64,000 bases of DNA from Bog-473 sp963725895 (GCA_963725895.1 CAVSAJ010000001.1:1550001-1614000), one strand, 5' to 3'. Shown: positions 1-7,899, numbered from the stretch's first letter. Numbers and translations are program-made. Notes: generated from the letters alone by a model not told the origin.

Positions 1-1
1 G

Positions 2-421
2 ATTGGGATCTTGGGCCAGCCCCGGCGTGTGTTCGAGTACGCAAGCAACCTGCAGACCCTGAACGACATCGCGAGCTTCAGCGCCTACTTCCTGGGCGCC
101 TCGTTCCTGCTCTTCATCGTGAACTTCATCTGGTCGATCTACCTGAACCCGCACCCGGCGCCGCAGAACCCATGGAACTCGCTCGGCCTGGAATGGCAGA
201 CGCCCACACCGGTGCCCTGGTACAACTTCGACCGCATCCCCGTCATCATGAACGACCCCTATCACTACGGGGAGCCGAACGCGGCGCCCGTGGCAGACCT
301 GGGGCGAGTCATGGCCACGGTGGGTGCGCCGGGCGAACCGGTCGGGTCGGGCGAACCGCTCGGACCGGACGAAGCTGGGGGCATCGAACGCGGCGGTGAT
401 CCGCGCCCGCCGATGGAGTGA
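2..421 (+). CDS. ctaD: Cytochrome c oxidase subunit I, C-terminal end (partial)
   Basis: This is the C-terminal part of the haem-copper oxidase catalytic subunit; the gene starts before the window, so the haem and CuB ligands are not visible. The frame is open from base 2. It shows the family's late PRRV.EY motif, then a last membrane helix (ASFSAYFLGASFLLFIVNF), then a hydrophilic tail with NPW..LGLEW.TPTPVPWYNF, which is typical of subunit I ends. The tail is Gly/Pro-rich and ends at a TGA overlapping the GTG of the next gene (GTGA). Subunit III follows directly, as expected for a cta operon. Identification is firm; only the extent is limited by the window edge. Confidence 0.93.
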   Translation: MGILGQPRRVFEYASNLQTLNDIASFSAYFLGASFLLFIVNFIWSIYLNPHPAPQNPWNSLGLEWQTPTPVPWYNFDRIPVIMNDPYHYGEPNAAPVADLGRVMATVGAPGEPVGSGEPLGPDEAGGIERGGDPRPPME

Positions 422-1110
422 GCGAGGAGGCCATGGCACAGCAACCGGTCGACAACGAACAGTTCGAGAGCTTCCCCGAACTCAAGGAGACGCCGGAGGA
501 GATCGCGTTCGAGCTACGCGCCCAGGAAGGCGCGCTCTGGACCGGGAGCCGGCTGCTCATCGGCATCTTCGCCTTCGCGTTCGCCGCGCTGGCCTTCGCC
601 TACTTCTACCTGCGCTCGGCGAACAACGAGGATCTGTGGCGGCCGGGAGGCATCACCGCACCGACCGGTATCGGTGCCGCCATTTTCGCGGTCACGGTGG
701 CCAGCGCCCTGCTCGTCCAGTTCGGAGAGCGACGCTTCCGGATCAACGAGACGCTGGACTGGCAGGTGGCGGGATGGACGGCCGTGGCGGGTGGCCTCCT
801 CGCCGTCGGACTCCAGATCTGGCAGCTCACCGAGCTGCCCTTCTTCCCGGGCTCGAGCGGCTACGCCTCGTGCTTCATCGCGTGGGGGGCGATGAACATC
901 GGGCTCCTGCTGAGTGGGACCTACTGGATCGAGACGATCCTCGCCCGCGAGCTCCGATTGCGACGGGCGATGGCGCAGGACGGCGGCGCCAGCACCTCGG
1001 CCCTGCCGGTGGCCCGGCTGCTCCGCGTCAACCTGAACGGCTGCACCTACTTCTGGGGCTTCATCGGGCTGCTGGCGACGTTCTTCTGGGTACTCTTCTA
1101 TGTCATCTGA
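418..1110 (+). CDS. ctaE: Cytochrome c oxidase subunit III
   Basis: This is the third core subunit of aa3-type oxidase, an integral membrane protein that stabilises subunit I. The 230 residues carry five hydrophobic helices, beginning with one whose end reads FAYFYLRSANNEDLW (the family F.FYLR.. region) and ending with one reading YFWGFIGLLATFFWVLFYVI. The GTG at 418 overlaps the ctaD stop. An ATG at 433 preceded by GAGGAGG is an alternative start that would shorten the protein by five residues. It lies in the ctaD operon and is followed by a 40-residue membrane peptide and a CtaG-like factor. The family is clear; the exact start is not. Confidence 0.9.
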   Translation: MSEEAMAQQPVDNEQFESFPELKETPEEIAFELRAQEGALWTGSRLLIGIFAFAFAALAFAYFYLRSANNEDLWRPGGITAPTGIGAAIFAVTVASALLVQFGERRFRINETLDWQVAGWTAVAGGLLAVGLQIWQLTELPFFPGSSGYASCFIAWGAMNIGLLLSGTYWIETILARELRLRRAMAQDGGASTSALPVARLLRVNLNGCTYFWGFIGLLATFFWVLFYVI

Positions 1111-1128
1111 GCCCAGAGGAGGGTGTCC

Positions 1129-1251
1129 GTGATCGCTGACCTTGCCGGAACCCAGGCTCTCACCTTCGCCATCCCGATCGGGACCCTCACCCTCGTGTGC
1201 CTCTGGGGCTTTTTCGTGCGCCGGCCCACGAAGCGCCGCCAGACGAGATGA
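1129..1251 (+). CDS. Small membrane peptide in the oxidase operon (40 aa)
   Basis: This short gene lies between ctaE and the CtaG-like gene. It starts at GTG 1129, preceded by GAGGAGGG at a good distance, and its TGA overlaps the next ATG (ATGA at 1248). The peptide has a short polar start, one hydrophobic helix (FAIPIGTLTLVCLWGFFV) and a basic end (RRPTKRRQTR), so it is probably a single-span membrane protein with a cytoplasmic tail. Its position and coupling suggest an accessory or structural subunit of the oxidase, perhaps like small subunit IV peptides. That role is inferred from context only; I do not recognise a family. Confidence 0.72.
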   Translation: MIADLAGTQALTFAIPIGTLTLVCLWGFFVRRPTKRRQTR

Positions 1252-2066
1252 GCACCGGGGCTGCCGAGCGGCGGCCCCACCCACGCCGTCCGACCTGGCG
1301 GACCGGTTGTCTGCTGGCGGCGCTCGTCGTCTCCGTCCTCGTTTTGGTCCCCCCGCTCGGCACCCTGGCGCGCCGCGCCGAGTACGCAGCCGCACTGCAG
1401 TTCTCGCTCTTCGCCATCGCCGTGCCGGCGCTCGTCGCACTCGGCGCTCCCTGGAGGTCGCTCGGCTTTGCGGGCAGCGGGGCGCCCGGGGAGCGGCCCC
1501 GCCCGGCCGACCGGCTCGCCGACCGACGACGGCGCCATCGAGAGCTGCCGTGGTCCCTCGCCTTCATAGCCTGCGACCTCGGCGTGGCGATCGCCTGGCA
1601 CACTCCGGGCGCGGTGAGCAGTGTGGCCACCCACGGTTGGCTCGCGCTCGTCGAAGCCGTCGTCCTGCTCGTCTTCGGGCTCGGGTTGTGGCTCGAGCTG
1701 GTCTCGTCCCCCCCGCTCGCGCCGCGTTCAGGGCACCTCCGCCGGGCGGTGCTGGGCGCCGCCTCCATGTGGGTGTTCTGGATCCTCGCCTACGTCACGG
1801 GGTTGTCGAACCGCGGCTTTTACCAGAACTTCCCGCACGTGACCGGAAGCCTCAGTGCCGCGGCCGACCAGCAGATCGCCGCCGCGGTGCTCTGGGCGGT
1901 GGCTGCCGCGACGTTCGTGCCGGTCATCTTCTGGAATGCGCTCACCTGGCTGCAATCGGAGGAGGACCCCGACACCGAACTCCAGACGCTGGCTCGTACC
2001 GAACGACGCCGCGGGACGGCCCCGTTCACACCACCCAAGCAAGGAGGAGCCTCGCCTGCGCCGTGA
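1248..2066 (+). CDS. CtaG-like cytochrome c oxidase assembly protein
   Basis: This is a polytopic membrane protein of the caa3-type CtaG family, which takes part in copper delivery and assembly of cytochrome oxidase. About 272 residues carry several helices: one at the N-terminus (LLAALVVSVLVLVPPLGTLA), then AAALQFSLFAIAVPALVALG, a WSLAFIACDLGVAIAWHTPG segment, and two later spans. Conserved family-like features are the W.TP region and the YQNF...S..ADQQIAA..LW segment near the C-terminus. The ATG at 1248 overlaps the stop of the upstream peptide gene, which fixes the start. The gene converges with a minus-strand maturation operon. Assignment rests on helix pattern and position. Confidence 0.75.
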   Translation: MSTGAAERRPHPRRPTWRTGCLLAALVVSVLVLVPPLGTLARRAEYAAALQFSLFAIAVPALVALGAPWRSLGFAGSGAPGERPRPADRLADRRRRHRELPWSLAFIACDLGVAIAWHTPGAVSSVATHGWLALVEAVVLLVFGLGLWLELVSSPPLAPRSGHLRRAVLGAASMWVFWILAYVTGLSNRGFYQNFPHVTGSLSAAADQQIAAAVLWAVAAATFVPVIFWNALTWLQSEEDPDTELQTLARTERRRGTAPFTPPKQGGASPAP

Positions 2067-2068
2067 TC

Positions 2069-2719
2069 TCAGCCGGGAGAGGACGTCGCGGTCGCCGTGG
2101 ACGCCTCCGACGGCAGGTCCACCTCCTGCAGCCGGGTGTCGAGGTCACGGTCGGCGGCACTCTCCTCGGCCAGGCCGGTGAGGCGGTCCGACGCGAGCTG
2201 GTCCTCCTCCTTCTTGAGGTTCCTGGACACGGCTGCGTCTTTCGGGTCACTCAGCAGCGTCTGCACGTCTTCGATCGCCCGTAACCCGTCCGACGTGGTC
2301 CACAGCGTGGCCGTGGCCACGAGGTCGCCCAGCTGCTTGCCGGCCGCGGTGCTGGGTACCTGGATGTTGGTCAAGTCGAAGGTGCTCTCGTTGGTGAACG
2401 AACATGCGGATTCGTCGTCGCTCAGGAGCCCGGGCGTCGGGGCACGCTCAGCCGCGGTCAGCTCGTGCTCAACCTGGAGCGTCCAGATTCCCAGAGCCTG
2501 GTGGACGGCGTAGGCACACGGCTGCAGATCCGAGTTCAGCTCGCTCATCACGCTGCTCTCCGCGCTGATGTCGCTCGCCCGTGTCGTCGGTGTGGGCAGA
2601 TCGGATATCACGGCGATCAACACGACCACGACGACCGCGACGGCGATGGACGCGCTGCGGTGACGCTGCCAAATGGGCTGCTTCTTCTTGGAGTCGGGTG
2701 CGACGTCGGTTGTCGTCAC
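2069..2719 (-). CDS. Membrane-anchored protein of unknown function in SCO/TlpA operon
   Basis: The 216-residue protein has a short basic cytoplasmic start, one membrane helix (SIAVAVVVVVLIAVI) at about residues 24-38, and a long extracytoplasmic part rich in Asp/Glu/Ser with two cysteines. It starts with GTG at 2719, overlapping the SCO stop by GTGA, so it is translationally coupled to the copper-maturation genes. No family is recognised. The Ser/Thr tail suggests an exported, surface-exposed end. It is transcribed convergently with the CtaG-like gene, the two stops being only two bases apart. A role in oxidase biogenesis is inferred from the operon only. Confidence 0.7.
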   Translation of the reverse strand: MTTTDVAPDSKKKQPIWQRHRSASIAVAVVVVVLIAVISDLPTPTTRASDISAESSVMSELNSDLQPCAYAVHQALGIWTLQVEHELTAAERAPTPGLLSDDESACSFTNESTFDLTNIQVPSTAAGKQLGDLVATATLWTTSDGLRAIEDVQTLLSDPKDAAVSRNLKKEEDQLASDRLTGLAEESAADRDLDTRLQEVDLPSEASTATATSSPG

Positions 2720-3612
2720 TGCCCGACCAGCTTTCCGGCGTAGGTGGCGATGCCCCGGGCCCAGCGTGCCTCGCTCGACGCCGCCAGGCTGAACGTTCTC
2801 GCTGGGCTCTCGTTCGCGAACGGCGTCGCCTGGTAGCGCACGCGCCCCTGCGGGTCGAGGAAGTCCATCACGTCGCTGTGGTCTTCCAAACCGCTCTTGG
2901 TGTTCACCGAGATGGACACGCCGTAGGCCTTCCAGACCGGGTTGATGGAAGTCAGCGGACCCGTGACCAAGACCCAGTTGGACAGCGCGCTAAGCCCTGT
3001 CCCGCTCATGGCCGGCGTCTCGGGCGCAGGTGTGAGGGCGGAAGGGTCGGTGTTGACCGTGACGAACTCGACATCGCCCGACCGGGCACCCAAGTCGGCG
3101 TCGGCCTGCTCGATCTCGGACGCCAACACCGGGCAGATGTCGTTGCAGGGCGCATTGAAGAAGGTCAACACCTCGACCCGCGGCGGCTGTGCCGGCACCG
3201 ACACCGGCTGGCCCTGCTGGTCCGTCAAGGTGAACGGCGTGGCCGATCGTCCCCTGGGCGAGCTGAGCCCCATGAACGAGGCCAGCGACGCGCCCACCGC
3301 GCGGTCGGGGGCTGGCGGCGCCGGCGTGTCGGCGGGCACCGTACGGACGGGGCTCGGTGCCGTCGTCGTGGTGACCGACGTGGGGTTCAGGCCAGCCGAG
3401 CTGAAGACGTGCTCCACGAGCAGGCCGCCCAGGCTCAACGTGAGGGCGGCCCCGAGCAACCACCAAACGAAGTGGGTCGGGACGGGTGGGGCGCCCTGCG
3501 CCAGTGCGGCCGCGCGGTCGATCTCGGGTGGAGTGGGCGCCCCGTCCCCGTCGGATCCTTTCTCGATTGGTGCGGCGGGCGCACCCCCCTCTGTCTCGAC
3601 GGGGCCGCTCAT
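2716..3612 (-). CDS. SCO1/SenC-like copper chaperone
   Basis: This is a membrane-anchored thioredoxin-fold protein of the SCO family, which delivers copper to the CuA site of cytochrome oxidase. About 298 residues: a Pro/Ala-rich cytoplasmic start, one membrane helix (FVWWLLGAALTLSLGGLLV), a Thr/Pro linker, then the SCO domain with FTLTDQQGQPV, the copper-binding CNDIC (CxxxC) after TFFNAP, and a later His in LEDHSDVMDFLDP. The ATG at 3612 was chosen because upstream codons overlap the TlpA-like gene, whose stop lies 4 bases before. It sits in an operon with a TlpA-like thiol protein, facing the oxidase genes. Confidence 0.87.
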   Translation of the reverse strand: MSGPVETEGGAPAAPIEKGSDGDGAPTPPEIDRAAALAQGAPPVPTHFVWWLLGAALTLSLGGLLVEHVFSSAGLNPTSVTTTTAPSPVRTVPADTPAPPAPDRAVGASLASFMGLSSPRGRSATPFTLTDQQGQPVSVPAQPPRVEVLTFFNAPCNDICPVLASEIEQADADLGARSGDVEFVTVNTDPSALTPAPETPAMSGTGLSALSNWVLVTGPLTSINPVWKAYGVSISVNTKSGLEDHSDVMDFLDPQGRVRYQATPFANESPARTFSLAASSEARWARGIATYAGKLVGQ

Positions 3613-3616
3613 CGGC

Positions 3617-4270
3617 TCAACGGCCTCCCTCGAGACGCCGGACCCAGCGTTCGAGCGACGCCACGGTCTGCGGTCCCAGTGCGGCACCGACCACGCGACC
3701 GTCGGCGCCCACGAAGTAGCTGACCGGCAGCGCGTTGATGAGATACCTGGTCGCCACCTTGGCGCTGGAGTCGAGTCCCACCGGATACGTGGCATGCGCA
3801 GCAGCGAGCAGTCGCGTCGCCGTGGCGTCGGAGCTCTCGTTCGAATCCACTCCGACGACCGCGACGTGACCGACACTGCCGCGGGCCACCGTGGCCACCG
3901 CGTCCAACTCCTTCCGGCAGTCCGTGCACCATGAAGCGAAAAAGTTGAGGATGACCGGCGTGCCATGGAAGGCGGACAGCGACACTGCGCCTCCGCCGCG
4001 GAGCGCCGGCAAGCTGAAGGCTGGCGCCGTCGTGCCGGGTTTGAGCGTGGGCGGCGGTGGCGACTCGAGCGCTGCGGTTCCCGGCGTCGCCGGCTGCGAC
4101 GGCCCCCGCACGATCACGAACACGACGAAACCGACGAGGCCGGCGCCCGCCGCCACGGCCACCCACTTGAACGCCCGGTCCTTGGATCTTGGCCGGCCGC
4201 CGGCCGGGCGCGGCGCGGGATGCTCCCGCTCGTGCGCCTGCACCGAGCCCCCGGCATCCACCCTGCTCAC
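3617..4270 (-). CDS. TlpA/ResA-like thiol-disulfide oxidoreductase
   Basis: This is a membrane-anchored thioredoxin-like protein that probably reduces apocytochrome or CuA/SCO cysteines outside the membrane. The 217 residues start with a basic cytoplasmic segment, then a helix (WVAVAAGAGLVGFVVFVIV), then a redoxin domain with APAFSLPAL, the catalytic CTDC in FFASWCTDCRKEL, and the cis-Pro region NALPVSYFVGADG. The start is GTG at 4270. It is followed by the SCO gene after 4 bases and preceded by a two-helix membrane protein 49 bases upstream. The family is certain; the particular partner is inferred from the neighbours. Confidence 0.88.
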   Translation of the reverse strand: MSRVDAGGSVQAHEREHPAPRPAGGRPRSKDRAFKWVAVAAGAGLVGFVVFVIVRGPSQPATPGTAALESPPPPTLKPGTTAPAFSLPALRGGGAVSLSAFHGTPVILNFFASWCTDCRKELDAVATVARGSVGHVAVVGVDSNESSDATATRLLAAAHATYPVGLDSSAKVATRYLINALPVSYFVGADGRVVGAALGPQTVASLERWVRRLEGGR

Positions 4271-4319
4271 GCTAGCCAGGGCAACCCTTTCCGGTAGGTC
4301 GAGCCCACCCCTCCGGGCC

Positions 4320-4592
4320 TCACCATTCGGCCTGGCGATTGGACGGCTCGACCTTTTCGCGCTCGCGCAGGCGCTCCGCCCTCATCTCGGGGTCCTCGTG
4401 GATGAGGTGCCACCACCCCGCGAGGGCGATGCCGGCAAAGACCGGCCACTCGAACGTGTAGAACCAGCTGAGCGTATTGCCGCCGAGCGCCCGCCCCGCC
4501 TGCCACCACGTCGCCGCCACGCAGCCCGCCACCACGAACAGGACCGCGACGTGGAGGAGCAGCGCTCGCGGAGAGAGCCAACGGCATCTCAT
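4320..4592 (-). CDS. Small two-helix membrane protein, start codon next to a group II intron
   Basis: The 90-residue protein has two hydrophobic helices (ALLLHVAVLFVVAGCVAA and WPVFAGIALAGWWHLI) joined by a W.QAGRALGGNTLSWFYTFEW loop, and a charged tail. Similar small actinobacterial proteins with the W.....NG.SW.YTFEWP pattern occur near respiratory genes; I know no defined function. It is first in the TlpA/SCO operon. The proposed 3' end of the group II intron lies two bases upstream of the ATG, so the gene's own leader is displaced by about 2 kb. The frame upstream of the intron (from about 6743) is also open in phase, so a longer original protein cannot be excluded. Confidence 0.72.
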   Translation of the reverse strand: MRCRWLSPRALLLHVAVLFVVAGCVAATWWQAGRALGGNTLSWFYTFEWPVFAGIALAGWWHLIHEDPEMRAERLREREKVEPSNRQAEW

Positions 4593-4644
4593 TGGTAGTC
4601 AGGGGCGCGGTGCCAATGCAGGCCCGGTTCCCCATCCCCCTTTC

Positions 4645-4677
4645 AATCCGTGCATGCGGTTTTCCCGCACACGGCTT
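4645..4677 (-). ncRNA. Group II intron domain V (catalytic hairpin)
   Basis: Read on the minus strand, AGCCGTGTGCGG pairs with CCGCATGCACGGAT across a GAAAA loop. It has the catalytic AGC triad and the shape of group II domain V, and lies just downstream of the LtrA stop. The following 50 bases form a GGGG/CCCC stem ending in CTGACTAC, taken as domain VI and the 3' splice site. Confidence 0.82.
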
Positions 4678-4699
4678 TCCGATGGACTTCTAGACATGG

Positions 4700-6172
4700 T
4701 TACGCAGCTTTCGGGTAACGGATAGTGCCCATGAGCTGGTGCAGGCCCTGGTCGTGGAACCAGGTGCGGCTCCACGTATTGGCCTGGCCCGGCCGCAGGT
4801 TGCGGCCGCGCTTTTTGATAAGCAAGCGTTGTAGGCGCCACCACACGTAACGGTCCAGGGCGATGCACTTGAACGTCGCATTCCCAGTGCGGAAGTAGTT
4901 GCCCCATCCCCGGAGGAATCGGTTGAGACGTGCGATGACGTCTTCTAACTGCCTTCGGACCTGGCTTCGAGCGGTGAGGGCCTTGACTCTGGCTCGGGCA
5001 CGCTTCATGGACCGCACCGAGGGCCAGCGGTGGAGGTAGTAACAGATGATCCGCTTTTGCTGCCAGAGCTTGCCGGACATGCGGGCACGAAAATGGCACC
5101 CGAGGAAGTCGAAGCCTTCCTTGCCCTCTCGGAGGTCGACCATTCTGGTCTTGTCCAGGTGAAGGCGCAGACCGAGGTCACCCAGCAGGGTCGGTGCCCG
5201 ACGCCGAGCTTCTTCGGCCTGTTCTTGGGATCGGCACAGCACCACGAAGTCGTCGGCAGAGCGGACGACTTCTCCGGTGCCACGCTCGGCCCAAGCCCGG
5301 TCGAATGCGTGCAGGTAAACGTTGGCCAGAAGGGGTGAGATCACCCCGCCCTGGGGCGTCCCCGTGACCGACTCGGTGAGCACACCATTGTCCACCACCC
5401 CTGCTTGCAGCCACTGTCGCAGGAGCTTGAGCACCCGTCGGTCCGACACCCGCTCGGCGACCAGATTGAGCAAGCGCTCATGGTCGATGGAGCCAAAGAA
5501 GTTCTCGATGTCGGCCTCAAAGACGAAGTGATTGCCTTCGGTGAAGCCGACCCGGAGCCGTTCCATGGCGTCGGTGGCCGAGCGCTTGGGCCGAAACCCA
5601 AACGAGCAGTCCAAGAAGTCGGCCTCAAAGACAGGTTCGAGGACGATCTTCGCTGCCTGCTGGCACACACGGTCTGTGACGGTCGGGATGCCCAACGGAC
5701 GAAAGCTGCCGTCGGGCTTTGGAATCTCCACCCGGCGCACCAGCGCTGGGCGATAGGTGCCTGCACGGAGGCGACGCTGGAGTTCATCGAGCATGCGCTC
5801 GACTCCATAGGCCTCCACCGCTGCGATGGTGATCAGATCCACCCCCGCTGCCCCACGATTGGCTCGGACCCGCTCCCACGCCTCTTCGAGAATGTCGTCT
5901 CGATAGATGCGGTCACAAAGGGCGTGGAAAGCCCGACCCTTCGACTGCTTGGCCGCAGCCCAGAGCCGGTTCTGGAGGCATCGAACTTTGACGGGGGCGA
6001 GATGCTTGCCCTCGGGGAAACTGGACCGGGCGGTCCCGGCCATGCCCTCACTCGTTCCTCTGTCGCCGGCGTGCCCAAAGTCGGGGCCCTTCCCTCCCGC
6101 TGGGTTTCTCCCAGCGATCGCCAGTACTACGACCCCGTCGGACTCCCGCTGCGCTCCGCTCGATTTCACCAT
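4700..6172 (-). CDS. ltrA: Group II intron reverse transcriptase/maturase
   Basis: The intron-encoded protein acts as reverse transcriptase and splicing maturase for its own intron. Visible RT blocks are the RANRGAAGVD start, YRP..VRRVEIPKPDGSFRPLGIPTV, FGFRPKRSATDAM, ADIENFFGSIDH, TPQGGVISPLLANVYL, and the active site, which reads VVRSADDFVVL. A maturase domain follows with LNRFLRGWGNYF near the C-terminus. No HNH endonuclease zinc motif is seen. The usual YADD is SADD here (Ser codon at 5258-5260), which may weaken polymerase activity. The start at 6172 (MVKSSGAQ) is chosen from the usual N-terminus of this family; MAGTAR at 6043 is the other candidate. About 490 residues. Confidence 0.9.
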   Translation of the reverse strand: MVKSSGAQRESDGVVVLAIAGRNPAGGKGPDFGHAGDRGTSEGMAGTARSSFPEGKHLAPVKVRCLQNRLWAAAKQSKGRAFHALCDRIYRDDILEEAWERVRANRGAAGVDLITIAAVEAYGVERMLDELQRRLRAGTYRPALVRRVEIPKPDGSFRPLGIPTVTDRVCQQAAKIVLEPVFEADFLDCSFGFRPKRSATDAMERLRVGFTEGNHFVFEADIENFFGSIDHERLLNLVAERVSDRRVLKLLRQWLQAGVVDNGVLTESVTGTPQGGVISPLLANVYLHAFDRAWAERGTGEVVRSADDFVVLCRSQEQAEEARRRAPTLLGDLGLRLHLDKTRMVDLREGKEGFDFLGCHFRARMSGKLWQQKRIICYYLHRWPSVRSMKRARARVKALTARSQVRRQLEDVIARLNRFLRGWGNYFRTGNATFKCIALDRYVWWRLQRLLIKKRGRNLRPGQANTWSRTWFHDQGLHQLMGTIRYPKAA

Positions 6173-6745
6173 TGGCTTATACGAGTGGTCTTTGCTGACA
6201 AGGCTGCGCAGACGGGTCTCTCCTGTCCCGAACCTGACCGTGTGCACGTGCCGCTCCCCATACCCCGGAGGGACTCGACCAGGGGCATGTCCGGAACGCC
6301 AGTCGGTCGAATGCTGCCTTCGCCGTGACATGAGCGGCTCGGCTCCCTCGGTGTAGAGGTAACGAGGCTGCAGGACTCGGACTTGGTAGTCCTACGGCCC
6401 GCGCACTTGCTCCCTCCGAAGAGGCTCTTGACGCCCCGCTCAGCCCGACGCCTCTCGGCGACGGACCGGGGCCTGCTCCTGGGCTCTCCGGCGGTTACCC
6501 AGACGGGACTTGCACCCGTAGGTCTGGTCCAGTTTTCAGGACGCACCATGCGGGGAATCGTAGGACCGGCCGGCGGTGCGTTTCTCGGCGTCGGGCGTCA
6601 CCCTCTTCTCCTCGGGCGCAGCCCGCCGTCCCGCCCATTGCAGCGCACGGGTCGAGGGGCGCACGGTGGGATCGACCTGCACCTGCACGGAAGCTGGGAC
6701 ACTTGCGCACGGACCCGGTGATGATCTCGTGCTCGCCTCGGATGT

Positions 6746-7195
6746 CTACTCGGCCGTGAGGGCCAGATTCGCCAGCGTGGCCGCCATCTCCTGCTCGGCG
6801 TGGGCCGCGCTGTGGTCTCCCATGGCCCGGGCCACGAACGCGAACCATCGCGTGCGGTTGTCCCGCCACGATTCGGTGACCCGGCATCCTGTCTCGGTTG
6901 GCTCGAACTCGTAGCGCCAGTTGGCCACCTCGAGCGGGCCGGCGGTCACTGCGAACTCGAAGACCTTCTCCGGTTCACAGGCCACGACCGTGCAGCGACT
7001 CGACCAGCGCCGAATCCCGTTGCGGTTATGGCCCTTGAACACGGCTCCGAGTGCCGGCCCACTTGAGCCTTTCACCCACGAGCCGCCCTGGTTCTCCGGA
7101 GACCACTCCCCCATCCGTGGCAGGTCTGCCACGAGGTCCCAGACCACCTTGGGCGGCGCGGCGATGTCACGAGAGGCTGCAGTCGGGTACGCCAT
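6746..7195 (-). CDS. SRPBCC (START-like) family protein
   Basis: This is a 149-residue cytoplasmic protein of the SRPBCC/polyketide cyclase-like fold, a hydrophobic-ligand pocket used by cyclases, lipid carriers and toxin-antitoxin-like proteins. The N-terminus AASRDIAAPPKVVWDLVADL..MGEWSPE is the family signature, with later blocks FKGHNRNGIRRWS, CEPEKVFEFAV and WRYEFEPTETGCRVTESW. The ATG at 7195 is used because the family begins at this strand; upstream codons add an unconserved extension. The substrate is unknown. It lies upstream of, and on the same strand as, the intron-interrupted operon. Confidence 0.82.
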   Translation of the reverse strand: MAYPTAASRDIAAPPKVVWDLVADLPRMGEWSPENQGGSWVKGSSGPALGAVFKGHNRNGIRRWSSRCTVVACEPEKVFEFAVTAGPLEVANWRYEFEPTETGCRVTESWRDNRTRWFAFVARAMGDHSAAHAEQEMAATLANLALTAE

Positions 7196-7406
7196 GGCAT
7201 CCGACGATATCCAAAGGACGTCCACGCGGGACGGCCTGGGGCAGCCCAAACGGCCGGTTCGACGTCACCGAATCTGCACGTATCGTTCGCGTCCCTGCCA
7301 CGGTCGTATCGGCATCCGTTCACGTGCCAGTCGTAGGCTCCGAGGAACCAGATGGTCCCGGTTTCGTGCCCGGATGTCTGCTGGGCACGCCAGGAAGGAG
7401 AGGGAG

Positions 7407-7883
7407 ATGTCCCAAAGAGACTTCCATACGATGTACCGGCGAGTGCTCACCTTGGGGGCCGTGACGCTTGCCTTCGGCACGGCCGGCCTGCTCGTCGGCC
7501 CCGCCACCGTGGGCGCAGCGACTCCATCCCCCACGGCGACCGCTGCCGTCACCAAGGTGCTCACCAATGCCAGTAACGGCACGACGACCGTCGTCACGAA
7601 GGGGTGGAGGGTCGTGGTCAAGCTCTCCAGTCGCGACGGGTACGCCTGGACCGAGGCATCCGTTGTCAACGCCAGCCCCGAAGTCGTCCTCAAGAAGGTG
7701 TCAGGCCACATCTCGCGCAACGGCTCGTCGACCACGACCTTCGCCGTTGCGGGCTACGGCTCAGCCACTCTCGTGGCGACCGGCACCGCCACGTGCACCG
7801 GCACCGTGTGCGTTCCCCTCAGTATCAACTGGAGCGCCAACGTCGAATCCGTGGTCCTCGACCCGCCCGGGCCGACGGGCTGA
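7407..7883 (+). CDS. Secreted chagasin-like (I42) protein
   Basis: The 158-residue protein has a Sec signal peptide (VLTLGAVTLAFGTAGLLVGPATVGAA, cleavage near residue 37) and one compact domain. The domain resembles the proteinase inhibitor I42/chagasin fold: a G-W-R-V-V-V-K-L strand, SSRDGYAW in place of the usual NPTTGY.W loop, and a closing F.VAGYGSATLVATG strand pair. A CTGTVC segment near the end could form a disulphide. The ATG at 7407 follows GGAAGGAGAGGG. The inhibitor role is inferred from weak motif similarity, and the NPTTG loop is not perfectly kept, so a different exported beta-sandwich is possible. Confidence 0.65.
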   Translation: MSQRDFHTMYRRVLTLGAVTLAFGTAGLLVGPATVGAATPSPTATAAVTKVLTNASNGTTTVVTKGWRVVVKLSSRDGYAWTEASVVNASPEVVLKKVSGHISRNGSSTTTFAVAGYGSATLVATGTATCTGTVCVPLSINWSANVESVVLDPPGPTG

Positions 7884-7899
7884 ATGGAGGGCGCTCCAT
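7884..7899 (+). terminator. Possible terminator hairpin after the I42-like gene
   Basis: ATGGAG and CTCCAT form a six-pair stem around GGCG, one base after the stop codon. The following bases are pyrimidine-rich (CTTCTCTCC) rather than a T run, so the hairpin may equally only protect the mRNA end. Confidence 0.4.

Larger units (their letters stand above)
4595..6546 (-). mobile_element. Group II intron encoding an LtrA-type reverse transcriptase
   Basis: This is a self-splicing retroelement on the minus strand. The proposed 5' end is GTGCG at 6546 (consensus GUGYG), followed within the first 50 bases by GGGTGCAAGTCCCG, a pattern seen near the start of domain I in many bacterial group II introns. 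The 3' end is placed at GACTAC at 4595 (consensus ending AY), after a domain V hairpin. The element spans about 1.95 kb and contains one intron-encoded protein. Boundaries are inferred from consensus; a second GTGCGC at 6406 is a less likely 5' end. It interrupts the region between an SRPBCC gene and the two-helix membrane protein. Confidence 0.82.

Noticed and set aside
6401..6406. GTGCGC on the minus strand as the intron 5' end, which would leave GGAGGGAGCAA before the membrane-protein ATG after splicing
   Set aside because: It gives an attractive restored ribosome site, but the upstream bases to 6546 look like domain I (GGGTGCAAGTCCCG and following stems), so the intron most likely begins at 6546. 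Only a covariance fold would settle it.
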